In this document: one piece after another, positions 29,216 to 37,516 of the stretch
Numbering within the stretch: the stretch's first letter is position 1
How the letters are laid out: every line of letters begins with the position of its first letter
Assembly: GCF_000178115.2 (NCBI RefSeq)
Contig: NC_014828.1
Location: 2,431,501-2,495,500 of the forward strand
DNA from: Ethanoligenens harbinense YUAN-3
GTDB lineage: Bacteria > Bacillota > Clostridia > Oscillospirales > Ethanoligenentaceae
Length of the DNA: 64,000 bases
Direction: 5' to 3'
Program-made: the position numbers and the translations under genes
The notes under the pieces: model-generated
The model's input: only the letters and a program-made list of their open reading frames with translations
Database searches by the model: none
What the model was told of the DNA's origin: nothing

Positions 29216-30958
29216 TTATTTTTTCGCGGCGGCGCCGGGCATTTCCCAGGCGTCATGCGCCGTATGGAGCAGCTCATGTGCGCGATGCGAGAGCGGTTTG
29301 TCCAGATAGTCACGGTACACCTGCACGATGGACGGGTTTTCATGTGAAAACCGCAGCGCGCTGATATTATCCAGCCCGTAGAGGGTCTCCGCGCGGACGC
29401 CCGCCCGCTCCTCGCCCTCGGCGATGGGCTGCCCCCCGCCGCCTGAGCAGCCGCCGGGGCAGGCCATGATCTCCACGAAATCGTACTGCACATCGCCTTT
29501 GCGCAAGGCTTCCACCAGCCGACGGGCGTTGCCCAGACCACTGGCCACCGCTACACGCACCGTGGTGCCCGCGATGTCGATGGCCGCTTCCTTCCAGCCG
29601 TCCATTCCCCGCACGTTTCCAAACGCGTCGGGCTCCGGATTTTTTCCGGTGACCAGATAGTAGGCCGAGCGCAGGGCCGCTTCCATCACGCCGCCCGTGG
29701 CGCCGAAAATCACGCCCGCGCCGCTGCCCACGCCAAGCGGCTGGTCGAACTCCTCCTCCGGCAGCTCCCCCGGGTGGATATCCTCCGCGCGGATCATGCG
29801 GTCGATCTCCCGCGTCGTGAGCACGATGTCCACATCCGGCCCCGCTCCCGCTGTGTCCATGGTGGGCAAGGCGGCTTCCTGTTTTTTAGCCAGGCACGGC
29901 ATGACGGAAATGGAGCAGATGCGTTCCGGCTCCACATCCAACAGCTTGGCATAATAGCTTTTCGTGATGGCGCCGAACATCTGCTGCGGTGATTTCGCAG
30001 TGGAAAGCTGGCGCACCATGTCCGGATACTGCGATTTCAGAAAGCGCACCCAACCGGGACAGCAGGAAGTGAACATGGGGAACGTTTCGTTTTCCCGGTT
30101 CCGGAGCTTTGCGAGGAACTCACTTCCCTCCTCCATGATGGTGAGATCGGCGCTGAACGTAGTGTCGAAGATATAACGGAACCCGATCTTGCGCAGCGCG
30201 GCCACCAGCCGTTTGGCGGTCGCCTGCTCCCGCGGCAGACCAAGTGATTCGCCCCACGCGGCGCGCACGGCGGGCGCGATCTGCACCACGGTGATCGTAT
30301 CCGGATCGGCCAGCGCGGCAAACGCCTTGTCGGTGTCGTCCCGCTCGCGCAGCGCGCCCACCGGGCAGTGCGTGATGCACTGGCCGCAGAGCGTACAGTC
30401 CGATTCCTCCATTTTGCGGTTCTGCGACACGTCCACCGTGGTGCGCGAGCCGGTGTTGGCAATGTCCCAGATGTTCATATCCTGGATCTTGTCACAAACC
30501 TGCACGCAACGCATGCACTTGATGCACTTGGAAAAATCGCGGATGAGCGGAAACGACTTGTTCCATTCAGAGACCGGCATTTCCCGCCGGTAGGGCAGAT
30601 CGAGAATACCGAGGTCGTTGGAAAGCGACTGAAGGTTGCAGTTGCCGCTGCGCGCGCAACTGGCGCAATAACAGTCGTGCTGCGAGAGGATGAGCTCCAC
30701 ATTGGTGCGCCGTGCCTCGCGCACGCGCGGGCTGTTGGTGGAAATGACCATGCCTTCCGCCACCTTGTTGCCGCAGGCCGTCACCAACTTCTCAATGCCC
30801 TCAATCTCCACCAGGCAAACCCGGCAGGCGCCGATCTCATTGAGGCCCTTCAGGTAGCAGAGCGTGGGGATATGAATGCCCGCCGAAGCCGCCGCTTCCA
30901 GAATGGTGGTGTCTTCGCCCGCCTGCACGGGGGTGCCGTTGATCGTCACGTTTACCAT
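29216..30958 (-). CDS. [FeFe] hydrogenase, NADH-linked type (HydA/HndD-like)
   Basis: 580 residues. Order: plant-type [2Fe-2S] domain (Cys34, 45, 48, 62), His-Cys3 [4Fe-4S] domain (His94, Cys98, 101, 107), two-cluster ferredoxin domain (CIKCMRCVQVC from 145, CTLCGQCITHC from 188), then the H-cluster domain. L1 is FTSCCPGWV with Cys299 and Cys300, L2 MPCLAKKQE, and L3 MACPGGCSGGGGQP. It makes or uses H2 in the cytosol. It overlaps the upstream flavoprotein gene by seven bases, pointing to an electron-bifurcating or NAD(P)H-linked complex. No 24 kDa NuoE-like gene is adjacent. Confidence 0.94.
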   Translation of the reverse strand: MVNVTINGTPVQAGEDTTILEAAASAGIHIPTLCYLKGLNEIGACRVCLVEIEGIEKLVTACGNKVAEGMVISTNSPRVREARRTNVELILSQHDCYCASCARSGNCNLQSLSNDLGILDLPYRREMPVSEWNKSFPLIRDFSKCIKCMRCVQVCDKIQDMNIWDIANTGSRTTVDVSQNRKMEESDCTLCGQCITHCPVGALRERDDTDKAFAALADPDTITVVQIAPAVRAAWGESLGLPREQATAKRLVAALRKIGFRYIFDTTFSADLTIMEEGSEFLAKLRNRENETFPMFTSCCPGWVRFLKSQYPDMVRQLSTAKSPQQMFGAITKSYYAKLLDVEPERICSISVMPCLAKKQEAALPTMDTAGAGPDVDIVLTTREIDRMIRAEDIHPGELPEEEFDQPLGVGSGAGVIFGATGGVMEAALRSAYYLVTGKNPEPDAFGNVRGMDGWKEAAIDIAGTTVRVAVASGLGNARRLVEALRKGDVQYDFVEIMACPGGCSGGGGQPIAEGEERAGVRAETLYGLDNISALRFSHENPSIVQVYRDYLDKPLSHRAHELLHTAHDAWEMPGAAAKK

Positions 30959-32796
30959 CTTTCAGACCTCCCGCCTTTGAATATTCCATAACCGAAATGG
31001 TCGCAGCGCAGGCAGCGCGACGATTCCTGCGCCGCCTCTTGGGCGGTCATGCCGCATTCCGCCAGGTCGAAATCCTGCTTGCGCTCCGCCGCCTCGCGCT
31101 CGGTAAGGTTGACCCGTCCGCACGGCAGGCGGTCGTCCAGGCAGGCGGGCGGAATCTCGACATCCGAAACGATCTCGTGGTTGAAGCCCAGATAATTGTC
31201 GATGTTGGCGGCGGCCACCTTGCCGGCCGCAATGGCCCGCACCACGGTGGACGGCCCGCTCACACAGTCGCCTCCTGCAAACAGCCCGGCCGTACCCTCC
31301 ACTGTGGCGATCTGCCCCGCGGCGTTGGCCCGGATGGTCCCCCGCTGGATCGGGATGCCGAACTGCTCAAACGGGCGGTAGTCAATGCGCTGCCCCACGG
31401 CCACCACGATGAGGTCACAGGGGATGCGTTTTTCGCCCGTTTCGGCATTGAACGGGCGAGGACGCCCGCCCGCATCCGTCTTGCCGATGATCTGCGGCCG
31501 GACCCACAGCGCGGCCGCCCGGCCGTCCACATCAACCTCGATGCGCAGGGGCACTTGCAGCTCCATAACCTCGCAGCCTTCCCCGATGGCGCTCTCCACT
31601 TCTTCAGGGAGCGCGGTCATATCCGCCTTGCGGCGGCGGTAGACGAGGCCGACCGTTTCGGCACCCAGCCGCATAGAGGAACGCGCCGCGTCCATCGCCA
31701 CGTTGCCGCCGCCGATCACCAGCACCCGCTTGCCGCGGACATCCGGATACTGCCCGTTGCCGATGCCGCGGAGCATCTCCACGGCGGAAATCACGCCCGG
31801 GCTGTCTTCCCCCTCGATCTCGAGCGGGCGGTTTTCATGCGCGCCGATGGCGATATACACCGCGTCGTAGTCCTTCGTCAACTCTTGGATGGAAAGCGCT
31901 CCTCCCACATCCACGCCGGCCTTCACCGTGATGCCCGTGGAGAGGATGGCGTCGATATCCTCCTGCAGACGCTCTCTCGGCAGGCGGTAGCTTGGGATGC
32001 CGTAGCGCAGCATGCCGCCGAGCAGGGGCTGCTTTTCGAACAGGGTCACCTTGTGCCCCATGAGAGAAAGATAATACGCCGCGCTCAGGCCGCTGGGCCC
32101 GGCCCCCACCACGGCCACGCGCTTGCCGGTAGCAGGCGCGCAGGCGGGCGCGGGCACGGTGCCGGCATGGTCCACGGCAAAACGTTTGAGTCCGCGGATG
32201 TTCACGGAATCGTCGATCATGTTCCGGCGGCACCGTGCCTCACACGGGTGCTCGCAGACAAACCCGCAGGCCGTGGGGAACGGATTGTCCTTGCGGATGA
32301 GGCGCACGGCGTCGGCATGGCGGCCGGCCTTTACCAGCGCCACATAGCCGGGGATATCCACCCCCGCCGGGCAGAGCGCCACGCAGGGGACCGGCTGGTT
32401 GAGACCGCAGGTGCATCGGCCGTGCGTAATGTGCTCGATATAATCGTCCCGGAAGCCGTGCACGCCTTTGAGCACCATATTGGCGGCCTCCCAGCCGATG
32501 GCACAGTCGGCGGAGGCGGCGATCACGCGCGCGGTGCGCTCGATCAGCTCCAGGGTCTGCATATCGGCCCGGTGGTCCAGCACGTCTTCCAGCAGGTTCT
32601 CCAGTTGTGCCAGCCCAATGCGGCAGGGGACGCATTTCCCGCAGGTCTGCGCCCGGCAGAATTTTAAAAACGACGCGGCCATGTCCACCGGGCAAAGCCC
32701 GGGAGGACTGGCAACGATCCGGCGCTCCAGATCGCGATACAGGTTCTCCACGACCATTTGCGCCCGGTCCGGCGTCAATATTTCCAATCGGCTCAT
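30952..32796 (-). CDS. NuoF C-terminal/GltD-like Fe-S flavoprotein, hydrogenase partner
   Basis: 614 residues from ATG at 32796 (GGGAGGTTTCGGAA upstream). Residues ~30-110 look like the Fe-S part of NuoF (CGKCVPCRIGLAQLENLL). Residues ~130-210 hold the GltD-type Cys cluster (PCVALCPAGVDIPGY, CGFVCEHPCEARCRR). The rest is a two-dinucleotide-domain flavoprotein: VAVVGAGPSGLSAAYYLS for FAD and VLVIGGGNVAMDAARSSMRL for NAD(P). The NuoF FMN/NADH domain is missing. It probably passes electrons between NAD(P)H and the hydrogenase encoded next. Confidence 0.85.
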   Translation of the reverse strand: MSRLEILTPDRAQMVVENLYRDLERRIVASPPGLCPVDMAASFLKFCRAQTCGKCVPCRIGLAQLENLLEDVLDHRADMQTLELIERTARVIAASADCAIGWEAANMVLKGVHGFRDDYIEHITHGRCTCGLNQPVPCVALCPAGVDIPGYVALVKAGRHADAVRLIRKDNPFPTACGFVCEHPCEARCRRNMIDDSVNIRGLKRFAVDHAGTVPAPACAPATGKRVAVVGAGPSGLSAAYYLSLMGHKVTLFEKQPLLGGMLRYGIPSYRLPRERLQEDIDAILSTGITVKAGVDVGGALSIQELTKDYDAVYIAIGAHENRPLEIEGEDSPGVISAVEMLRGIGNGQYPDVRGKRVLVIGGGNVAMDAARSSMRLGAETVGLVYRRRKADMTALPEEVESAIGEGCEVMELQVPLRIEVDVDGRAAALWVRPQIIGKTDAGGRPRPFNAETGEKRIPCDLIVVAVGQRIDYRPFEQFGIPIQRGTIRANAAGQIATVEGTAGLFAGGDCVSGPSTVVRAIAAGKVAAANIDNYLGFNHEIVSDVEIPPACLDDRLPCGRVNLTEREAAERKQDFDLAECGMTAQEAAQESSRCLRCDHFGYGIFKGGRSERW

Positions 32797-33050
32797 TTCC
32801 GAAACCTCCCGGCACCTCTCGTTGTTTAGGCGATTGTGTTTAAAAAAATCAACAATTTTCCCGTTTGTTATATATAATATCATATTTTTTTTGCATCCAC
32901 AATCTTTAAACCACAATTTCATGTTACCGGGAAGATGTTCCAAATGTGCACAGCACCCGCCGAGAAAAAGCCCCCGGTAATCTTCGCGGAGCACTCAACC
33001 GTATTCCGGGAAGAAACGCCGCCTGTGCCGGTCCGCTCACACGCAATGAC

Positions 33051-33212
33051 ATGCGAAACTTTCCCCGACAGCCCGTACTGAGCGGCGAAGGCGTCACGGA
33101 TCTTACCGGTCTTTCGTACGCGCAGTATGTTTTGGCGCTGGATCTTTCCGAAAACAAAATCACGAAACTGAAACCGCTGATCGGCCTCAAGCGTCTGCAA
33201 TTTCTCAACCCG
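33051..33212 (+). pseudogene. Leucine-rich repeat (internalin-type) gene relic
   Basis: In one frame the translation reads GVTDLTGLSYAQYVLALDL and then SENKITKLKPLIGLKRLQFL, about two and a half internalin-type 22-residue repeats. The frame continues upstream and downstream without more repeats, signal peptide or ribosome site. I read it as a fragment of a lost surface-protein gene. An alternative is a chance match, but the L/N spacing is too regular for that. Confidence 0.6.
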
Positions 33213-33452
33213 GACAAAACCCGCGCGATTTCGCCGCACCCCGTCACACAACACCCGGCGCAGCTCGGATATCTGTCGTTCCGCAACAACTGCGTGCGGG
33301 TCCACCCGATGTGCCGCGAGGCGACTTCCATTTCTGTGCGCTCCGGTTTTCCGGCGCCGTTACGGCCCCTCTTGTGTACGAAAAGCACGACTGCTGCAAG
33401 CCTGCCTGATTTGCATCCGCCTTTTCCGGCCGTCCTTATGCCGCACCACAGC

Positions 33453-33487
33453 AAAACGCAGGTCAGCCGAAAGGCTGCCTGCGTTTT
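33453..33487. terminator. Intrinsic terminator of tetR
   Basis: AAAACGCAGGTCAGCC pairs with GGCTGCCTGCGTTTT (one bulged base) around a GAAA loop. It lies 15 bases past the tetR stop and works on the minus strand through TTTT. Confidence 0.75.
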
Positions 33488-33501
33488 GTGTTGCCTGTGT
33501 G

Positions 33502-34122
33502 TCAGCGGTTCTCTGTCCGCGTGAGCATGGACACAATGACCTGCGCGCAATCTTGAATCAAAACCTCCGGGTCGATGCCCGGGGTCTGCCCAAAAGCCAG
33601 CTCGTCCTGAATCCGGTCCACCATATGGCATACAAGGAAAATCTGCTCGTGCGGGTGCCGGAAGGCATACCCCTGCCGGTTAATTTCCTCGGTAACCGTA
33701 TCCATCAGAGCGTTTTGCATATCGGTATAATACCGGCCGACGTCCTCATCCCGGTATTGCAGCGATTTGATTTCATCATGGAACCGGCGCGTCAAATTTG
33801 TATGAAATTTGGCCAGGATATGCAGTATGTTTTCCATGGTCTGCGGGGTATCGCCTGTTTCGGACAATTTGGAAATTTCTTCTGATATATCATGCAGGAT
33901 CGCATGACCGGAACGTTCTATACAGGCCAACAGGATGTCTTTCTTGTCCTGAAAATACGCATAGATCGTACCGGTGGAAAGGCCGGCTTCCGCGGCGATC
34001 TCACTGGCGTAGGTCTCAAAATATCCTTTTCGATTGAAGATGCAGTACGCGGCTTCAATGATTCGTTCTTTCTTTTCGATTGACCGCTTTTGCTGCGGAA
34101 CCCGTACGGTCTTTTTGGCCAT
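33502..34122 (-). CDS. TetR/AcrR family repressor
   Basis: 206 residues from ATG at 34122, eight bases after AAGAAGGGG. The N-terminal HTH is IIEAAYCIFNRKGYFETYAS followed by EIAAEAGLSTGTIYAYFQDK, the TetR signature. The C-terminal domain (about 60-206) is all-helical and would bind the ligand. Divergent from the MFS gene with two operator-like palindromes between; it almost certainly represses both. Confidence 0.92.
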   Translation of the reverse strand: MAKKTVRVPQQKRSIEKKERIIEAAYCIFNRKGYFETYASEIAAEAGLSTGTIYAYFQDKKDILLACIERSGHAILHDISEEISKLSETGDTPQTMENILHILAKFHTNLTRRFHDEIKSLQYRDEDVGRYYTDMQNALMDTVTEEINRQGYAFRHPHEQIFLVCHMVDRIQDELAFGQTPGIDPEVLIQDCAQVIVSMLTRTENR

Positions 34123-34165
34123 CGGTCGCACCCCTTCTTTTCAGGCGGGTTGAACTTTACTCTAT

Positions 34166-34194
34166 ATTGTAGCCGAATTCCCCCTCCGTGTCAA
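34166..34194 (-). promoter_or_regulatory. tetR promoter
   Basis: Minus strand TTGACA (34189-34194) and TACAAT (34166-34171), 17 bases apart. The -35 box overlaps the edge of the palindrome at 34193-34214, consistent with autoregulation. Confidence 0.8.
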
Positions 34195-34214
34195 CATGAA
34201 AATATTTTCATGTT
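34193..34214. promoter_or_regulatory. Perfect 22-base palindrome, probable TetR operator 1
   Basis: Each half reads AACATGAAAAT outward to centre. It touches the tetR -35 box and ends five bases before the MFS -35 box, so a bound repressor would block both promoters. Confidence 0.8.
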
Positions 34215-34218
34215 TATA

Positions 34219-34248
34219 TTGACTTTTACCACCTTGCGGTCGTAATAT
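34219..34248 (+). promoter_or_regulatory. MFS gene promoter
   Basis: TTGACT (34219-34224) and TAATAT (34243-34248) with 18 bases between. Flanked on each side by an AACATGAAA half-site. Confidence 0.65.
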
Positions 34249-34249
34249 A

Positions 34250-34270
34250 AACATGAAAGATTTTTCATCT
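34250..34270. promoter_or_regulatory. Imperfect palindrome, probable TetR operator 2
   Basis: AACATGAAAG is followed by TTTTCAT in inverted order, the same half-site as operator 1. It begins two bases after the MFS -10 box, over the transcription start. Confidence 0.65.
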
Positions 34271-34291
34271 ATATGCAAGGAGGCGATCCGA

Positions 34292-37159
34292 TTGAAGAAC
34301 ACCCAAACCGGCGGCCGGCGGCGCATGGCGGGCTTTATCGCGCTGTGTCTGGCAATGTTTGTGGTGGCGCTGGACAGCACCGTCACCAATATTGCACTGC
34401 CGGATATCATGAACGCATTTCGGTCCAACCTGAACGATGCGAGCTGGATCAGCACCATTTATGTGCTGGGACTTGGCGTTTTGATCATCACATCCGCCAA
34501 GATCGCGGACCAGTTCGGGAGAAAGAAGCTGATGCTGATCGGGTTTGCGCTGTTCGGCCTGAGTTCAGCCCTGTGCGGCTTGTCGCAGTCCCTGCTGTTT
34601 TTGATTGCCATGCGGGCCGTGCAGAGCATCGGGGGGGCCATCATTTTGCCGCTTGTACTGCCGATGGGCCTTGCGCTGTTCGGCAAGGCCAAAATGCGCA
34701 GCATCTCCAGCGTGATCGGCGTGACCACCGCGATTGCCGCTGCGGGCGGGCCTGCTTTAGGCGGGCTTATCATTCAGTTTTCCAGTTGGCGGGTCATCTT
34801 CTATTTAAATGTGCCGCTCATTGTGATCGCGCTGATCCTGACGGCGACCTGCATCGACGAATCCTATGATGAAACCGCCTCCAGAAGCATTGATTTTGCA
34901 GGCATGCTTCTATTGTCCGCCGCCCTGTTTCTCTTGACGTTTGCCCTGCTGAAAGGGCAGGATTATGGCTGGCACTCCGCGTTGATCGTGTCCATGTTCG
35001 TGGGCTCCGCCGTGATGCTGACGCTGTTTCTATTGGTGGAGAGCCGGTCCCGAGCCCCCATGATGGAACTGGGCCTGTTTAAGGAACGCGCTTTCACGGC
35101 CTCCAATGTCTGTTACATGCTCGGCGGATTTGCCGTCGTCTGCCCGACTTTGATTCTGAATTACTTTTTGCAGAACATTTTGAACGACACGGCGCTGAAC
35201 GCCGCGCTCATTACCATGTGGGTCTCGGCGACGGTCATCCTTTTCATGCCGCTGGGCAACCTGCTGGCCGCGAAGCTTGGAAGTGCGAAAGGCATCAATG
35301 TCCTTGGCCTGCTGCTGCTTGGCGCCGGTTCCCTCCTTCTTTCGGGCATCACGGTCCACACGTCCAGAGCGACGATGATTTTTGATATGGTGGTTTGCGG
35401 TTTTGGGCTGGGTTTTTGCTGCCAATCCATCATTACAGCGGTAAAATTCCTGCCGGTGGAAAAAAGCGGCATGGCTTCCGGCATCATCAACGCCCTCCGG
35501 CAGATCGGCACCTGCATCGGCATTGCCGTTTTGGTCAGCCTTTTAAACACCAACGTCACCACCGCGAAAACCTCTATGAAAGCGGCCGCCATCGCGGACA
35601 TCCGGCGTTCCGGCATCGCAAAGCCGGTTCAATCGGTGGGCATCGCCGATATCACCGCCATTTTCGACAACAAGGATAAGACCAAACAGAACGCATTACA
35701 AAACAAGCTCACCAATGACATAAAACATGCGATGGCTTCCCTTTCCGCCGTGCCAAAGCCCTCAAACGGCACGCTGGGGACATTCTACGACGCCGCCAAT
35801 ACGTTGCGTGACGGAACTGCACAGGCGGCGGATGGGCAACAGGCATTACATACCGGCATCGACTCGTTATCTTCCGGGCTGAGCGGCCTGCAGGACGGCA
35901 GCCATTCCCTTTCCGCCGGGCTGGGCAGCTTGCAGACCGGCGGCAACTCGCTTTCCGCCGGGCTGGGCAGCTTGCAGACCGGCAGCAGCTCACTTTCCGC
36001 CGGACTGGGCACACTGGACCAGGGGCTGTCGCAAACGCTCTCCGGTGCGCAAACGCTGGATGCCGCAAGCAGCCAGGGCGTGCCCGCGCTGTCCTCGGGT
36101 ATCGGGCAGATCAACAACGGCGCACAGCAGCTTCTGTCCCAGTTTTCGTCGGGCGGCACAGGCGATCCGACCCTTTACGATGGCGTAACCGGGGTATCCA
36201 ACGGCTCCGCCAGTCTTTCGTCCAATCTGAACAATTATGTCTCGGCAGTAGATAATACCTATTATTTGATGATAACCAGCAACCCGGAAGCGACACAGCT
36301 CCTGCAAACCTATCAAAATCAGCTTGCGCAGGCGGAAGCCGCCTACTCCGCCGCGACCGGAGATGCCAAAACAGCCTATGGCCAACAGGCGCAGGCCCTG
36401 ACCGGCCTCGTCACGCTCTATACGGTGGGCACAGACCCCACCGTTACGAATGAAGCGCAATTTGCCGCAAAACTGGTCGCCCTTGCACAGCAAAGCCAGA
36501 CAGATCAGAATGTTGTGGCGAGTGGGGATCAGATCACCACCGGCACCGGCCAGCTTTCCGGCGCCGCACAGAAAGTCGCCGCACAATTTCAGGACGGCGG
36601 TACGTTCAAAAGCGGCATGCAGCAGATTGCAAACGGAACCGCCCAGCTCAACCAGAACGCCGAAAAACTGACCGCTTTGCAACAGGGCCTCGACCGGCTA
36701 ACCAACGGGCTGCTCCAACTGAAAACCGGTTCCAGCCAACTTTTGAGCGGTTCACAAGCTCTACAGAATGGTATTGCTTCCGCAGCAAGCGGCTCCAGGG
36801 CGCTGCAAAGCGGCCTTGCCTCCGCAAATGCTGGAGGCAGTCAACTGCAGCAGGGCCTTGATTCCGCGGCCAGCGGCAGCGTTCAGTTGCGGTCCGGCTC
36901 GAGCCAATTGGTAGACGCCAGCGCAAAAATCCAGGACGGCACGGCACAGCTTGCCAAAGGCGTGGGGCTTGCCGGCCAGGCCAACGCTGTACAAACCGTT
37001 CTGAACAAAGTCAATCAATACAAAGACGACCAGACGGCGGACGCTTTTGACCGTGTTTTCCTGATTGCGGCAATTATCCTGTTTGCCACCTGTTTCATCG
37101 GTCTGTTCACAGACCGGGAAGAACATCCCGTTTCACAAGAAAAACCCCGTGCAGATTAA
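34292..37159 (+). CDS. DHA2-type MFS efflux pump with a giant heptad-repeat extracellular loop
   Basis: 955 residues from TTG at 34292, chosen because AAGGAGG ends eight bases before it; an in-frame ATG at 34253 lies inside operator 2 and lacks a ribosome site. Residues ~12-425 are a 13-helix EmrB/QacA-like transporter (VVALDSTVTNIALPDI is the family motif). Residues ~430-915 are a loop with LxxGxxxL-type heptads such as SLSAGLGSLQTGGN, like those of YhgE/Pip. Residues ~920-940 form the last helix. The loop thus lies between helices 13 and 14. Normal members have ~480-520 residues. Likely expels a toxic compound sensed by the TetR protein. Confidence 0.85.
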   Translation: MKNTQTGGRRRMAGFIALCLAMFVVALDSTVTNIALPDIMNAFRSNLNDASWISTIYVLGLGVLIITSAKIADQFGRKKLMLIGFALFGLSSALCGLSQSLLFLIAMRAVQSIGGAIILPLVLPMGLALFGKAKMRSISSVIGVTTAIAAAGGPALGGLIIQFSSWRVIFYLNVPLIVIALILTATCIDESYDETASRSIDFAGMLLLSAALFLLTFALLKGQDYGWHSALIVSMFVGSAVMLTLFLLVESRSRAPMMELGLFKERAFTASNVCYMLGGFAVVCPTLILNYFLQNILNDTALNAALITMWVSATVILFMPLGNLLAAKLGSAKGINVLGLLLLGAGSLLLSGITVHTSRATMIFDMVVCGFGLGFCCQSIITAVKFLPVEKSGMASGIINALRQIGTCIGIAVLVSLLNTNVTTAKTSMKAAAIADIRRSGIAKPVQSVGIADITAIFDNKDKTKQNALQNKLTNDIKHAMASLSAVPKPSNGTLGTFYDAANTLRDGTAQAADGQQALHTGIDSLSSGLSGLQDGSHSLSAGLGSLQTGGNSLSAGLGSLQTGSSSLSAGLGTLDQGLSQTLSGAQTLDAASSQGVPALSSGIGQINNGAQQLLSQFSSGGTGDPTLYDGVTGVSNGSASLSSNLNNYVSAVDNTYYLMITSNPEATQLLQTYQNQLAQAEAAYSAATGDAKTAYGQQAQALTGLVTLYTVGTDPTVTNEAQFAAKLVALAQQSQTDQNVVASGDQITTGTGQLSGAAQKVAAQFQDGGTFKSGMQQIANGTAQLNQNAEKLTALQQGLDRLTNGLLQLKTGSSQLLSGSQALQNGIASAASGSRALQSGLASANAGGSQLQQGLDSAASGSVQLRSGSSQLVDASAKIQDGTAQLAKGVGLAGQANAVQTVLNKVNQYKDDQTADAFDRVFLIAAIILFATCFIGLFTDREEHPVSQEKPRAD
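35909..36010 (+). repeat. 42-base tandem repeat inside the MFS gene
   Basis: Two near-identical 42-base units begin at 35909 and 35951, with a third partial copy at 35993 (CTTTCCGCCGGACTGGGC). They encode the 14-residue unit SLSAGLGSLQTGGN. Recent duplication and slippage probably lengthened the loop. Confidence 0.85.
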
Positions 37160-37516
37160 AGATCTCTATCCCACCAAAATAGCAATACAAACCGTTCGGG
37201 TACGCTGTTTGCGGCAAACCCGAGCGGTTTCTTTTCTCCTGAAAACCGAATCTGCGCCGCTCTTTTTCAAACCAATGGCGAAGAGATACGGCAGCAGAAT
37301 ATTTCCCCGCGCGCCGCCGGTGACCGCACGCTTTTATGGTGCGCCCGTAACCATTCACCAGTCCGCAGCCCGTGCGGCCGGATGCGCCCGAAGCAACGAC
37401 CGCAGCTGTTTCAAAAGAGACCGCATGTAAAAGTTCACACAGATTTTACAATACCGGGATAGCATGAGCCGGTTGTCCCTGTATAATCAGTTTGACGTAT
37501 GCAAGCATGAAAAAGG
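37160..37516. other. Intergenic region between MFS and YibE genes
   Basis: 357 bases with the MFS terminator at its start. TATAAT near 37481 could be the -10 box for the next gene but has no good -35 partner. No small gene seen. Confidence 0.4.
37189..37240 (+). terminator. Terminator of the MFS gene
   Basis: AAACCGTTCGGGT (37189-37201) pairs with ACCCGAGCGGTTT (37218-37230) with one G-U pair; CTTTTCT follows. Confidence 0.8.

Larger units (their letters stand above)
32797..33501. other. Non-coding region with an LRR relic
   Basis: 705 bases between the hydrogenase operon start and tetR. AT-rich from 32815 to 32925 (probable promoter of the hydrogenase operon on the minus strand). It holds the leucine-rich-repeat remnant (33051-33212) and a terminator (33453-33487). 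No intact gene. Confidence 0.5.
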
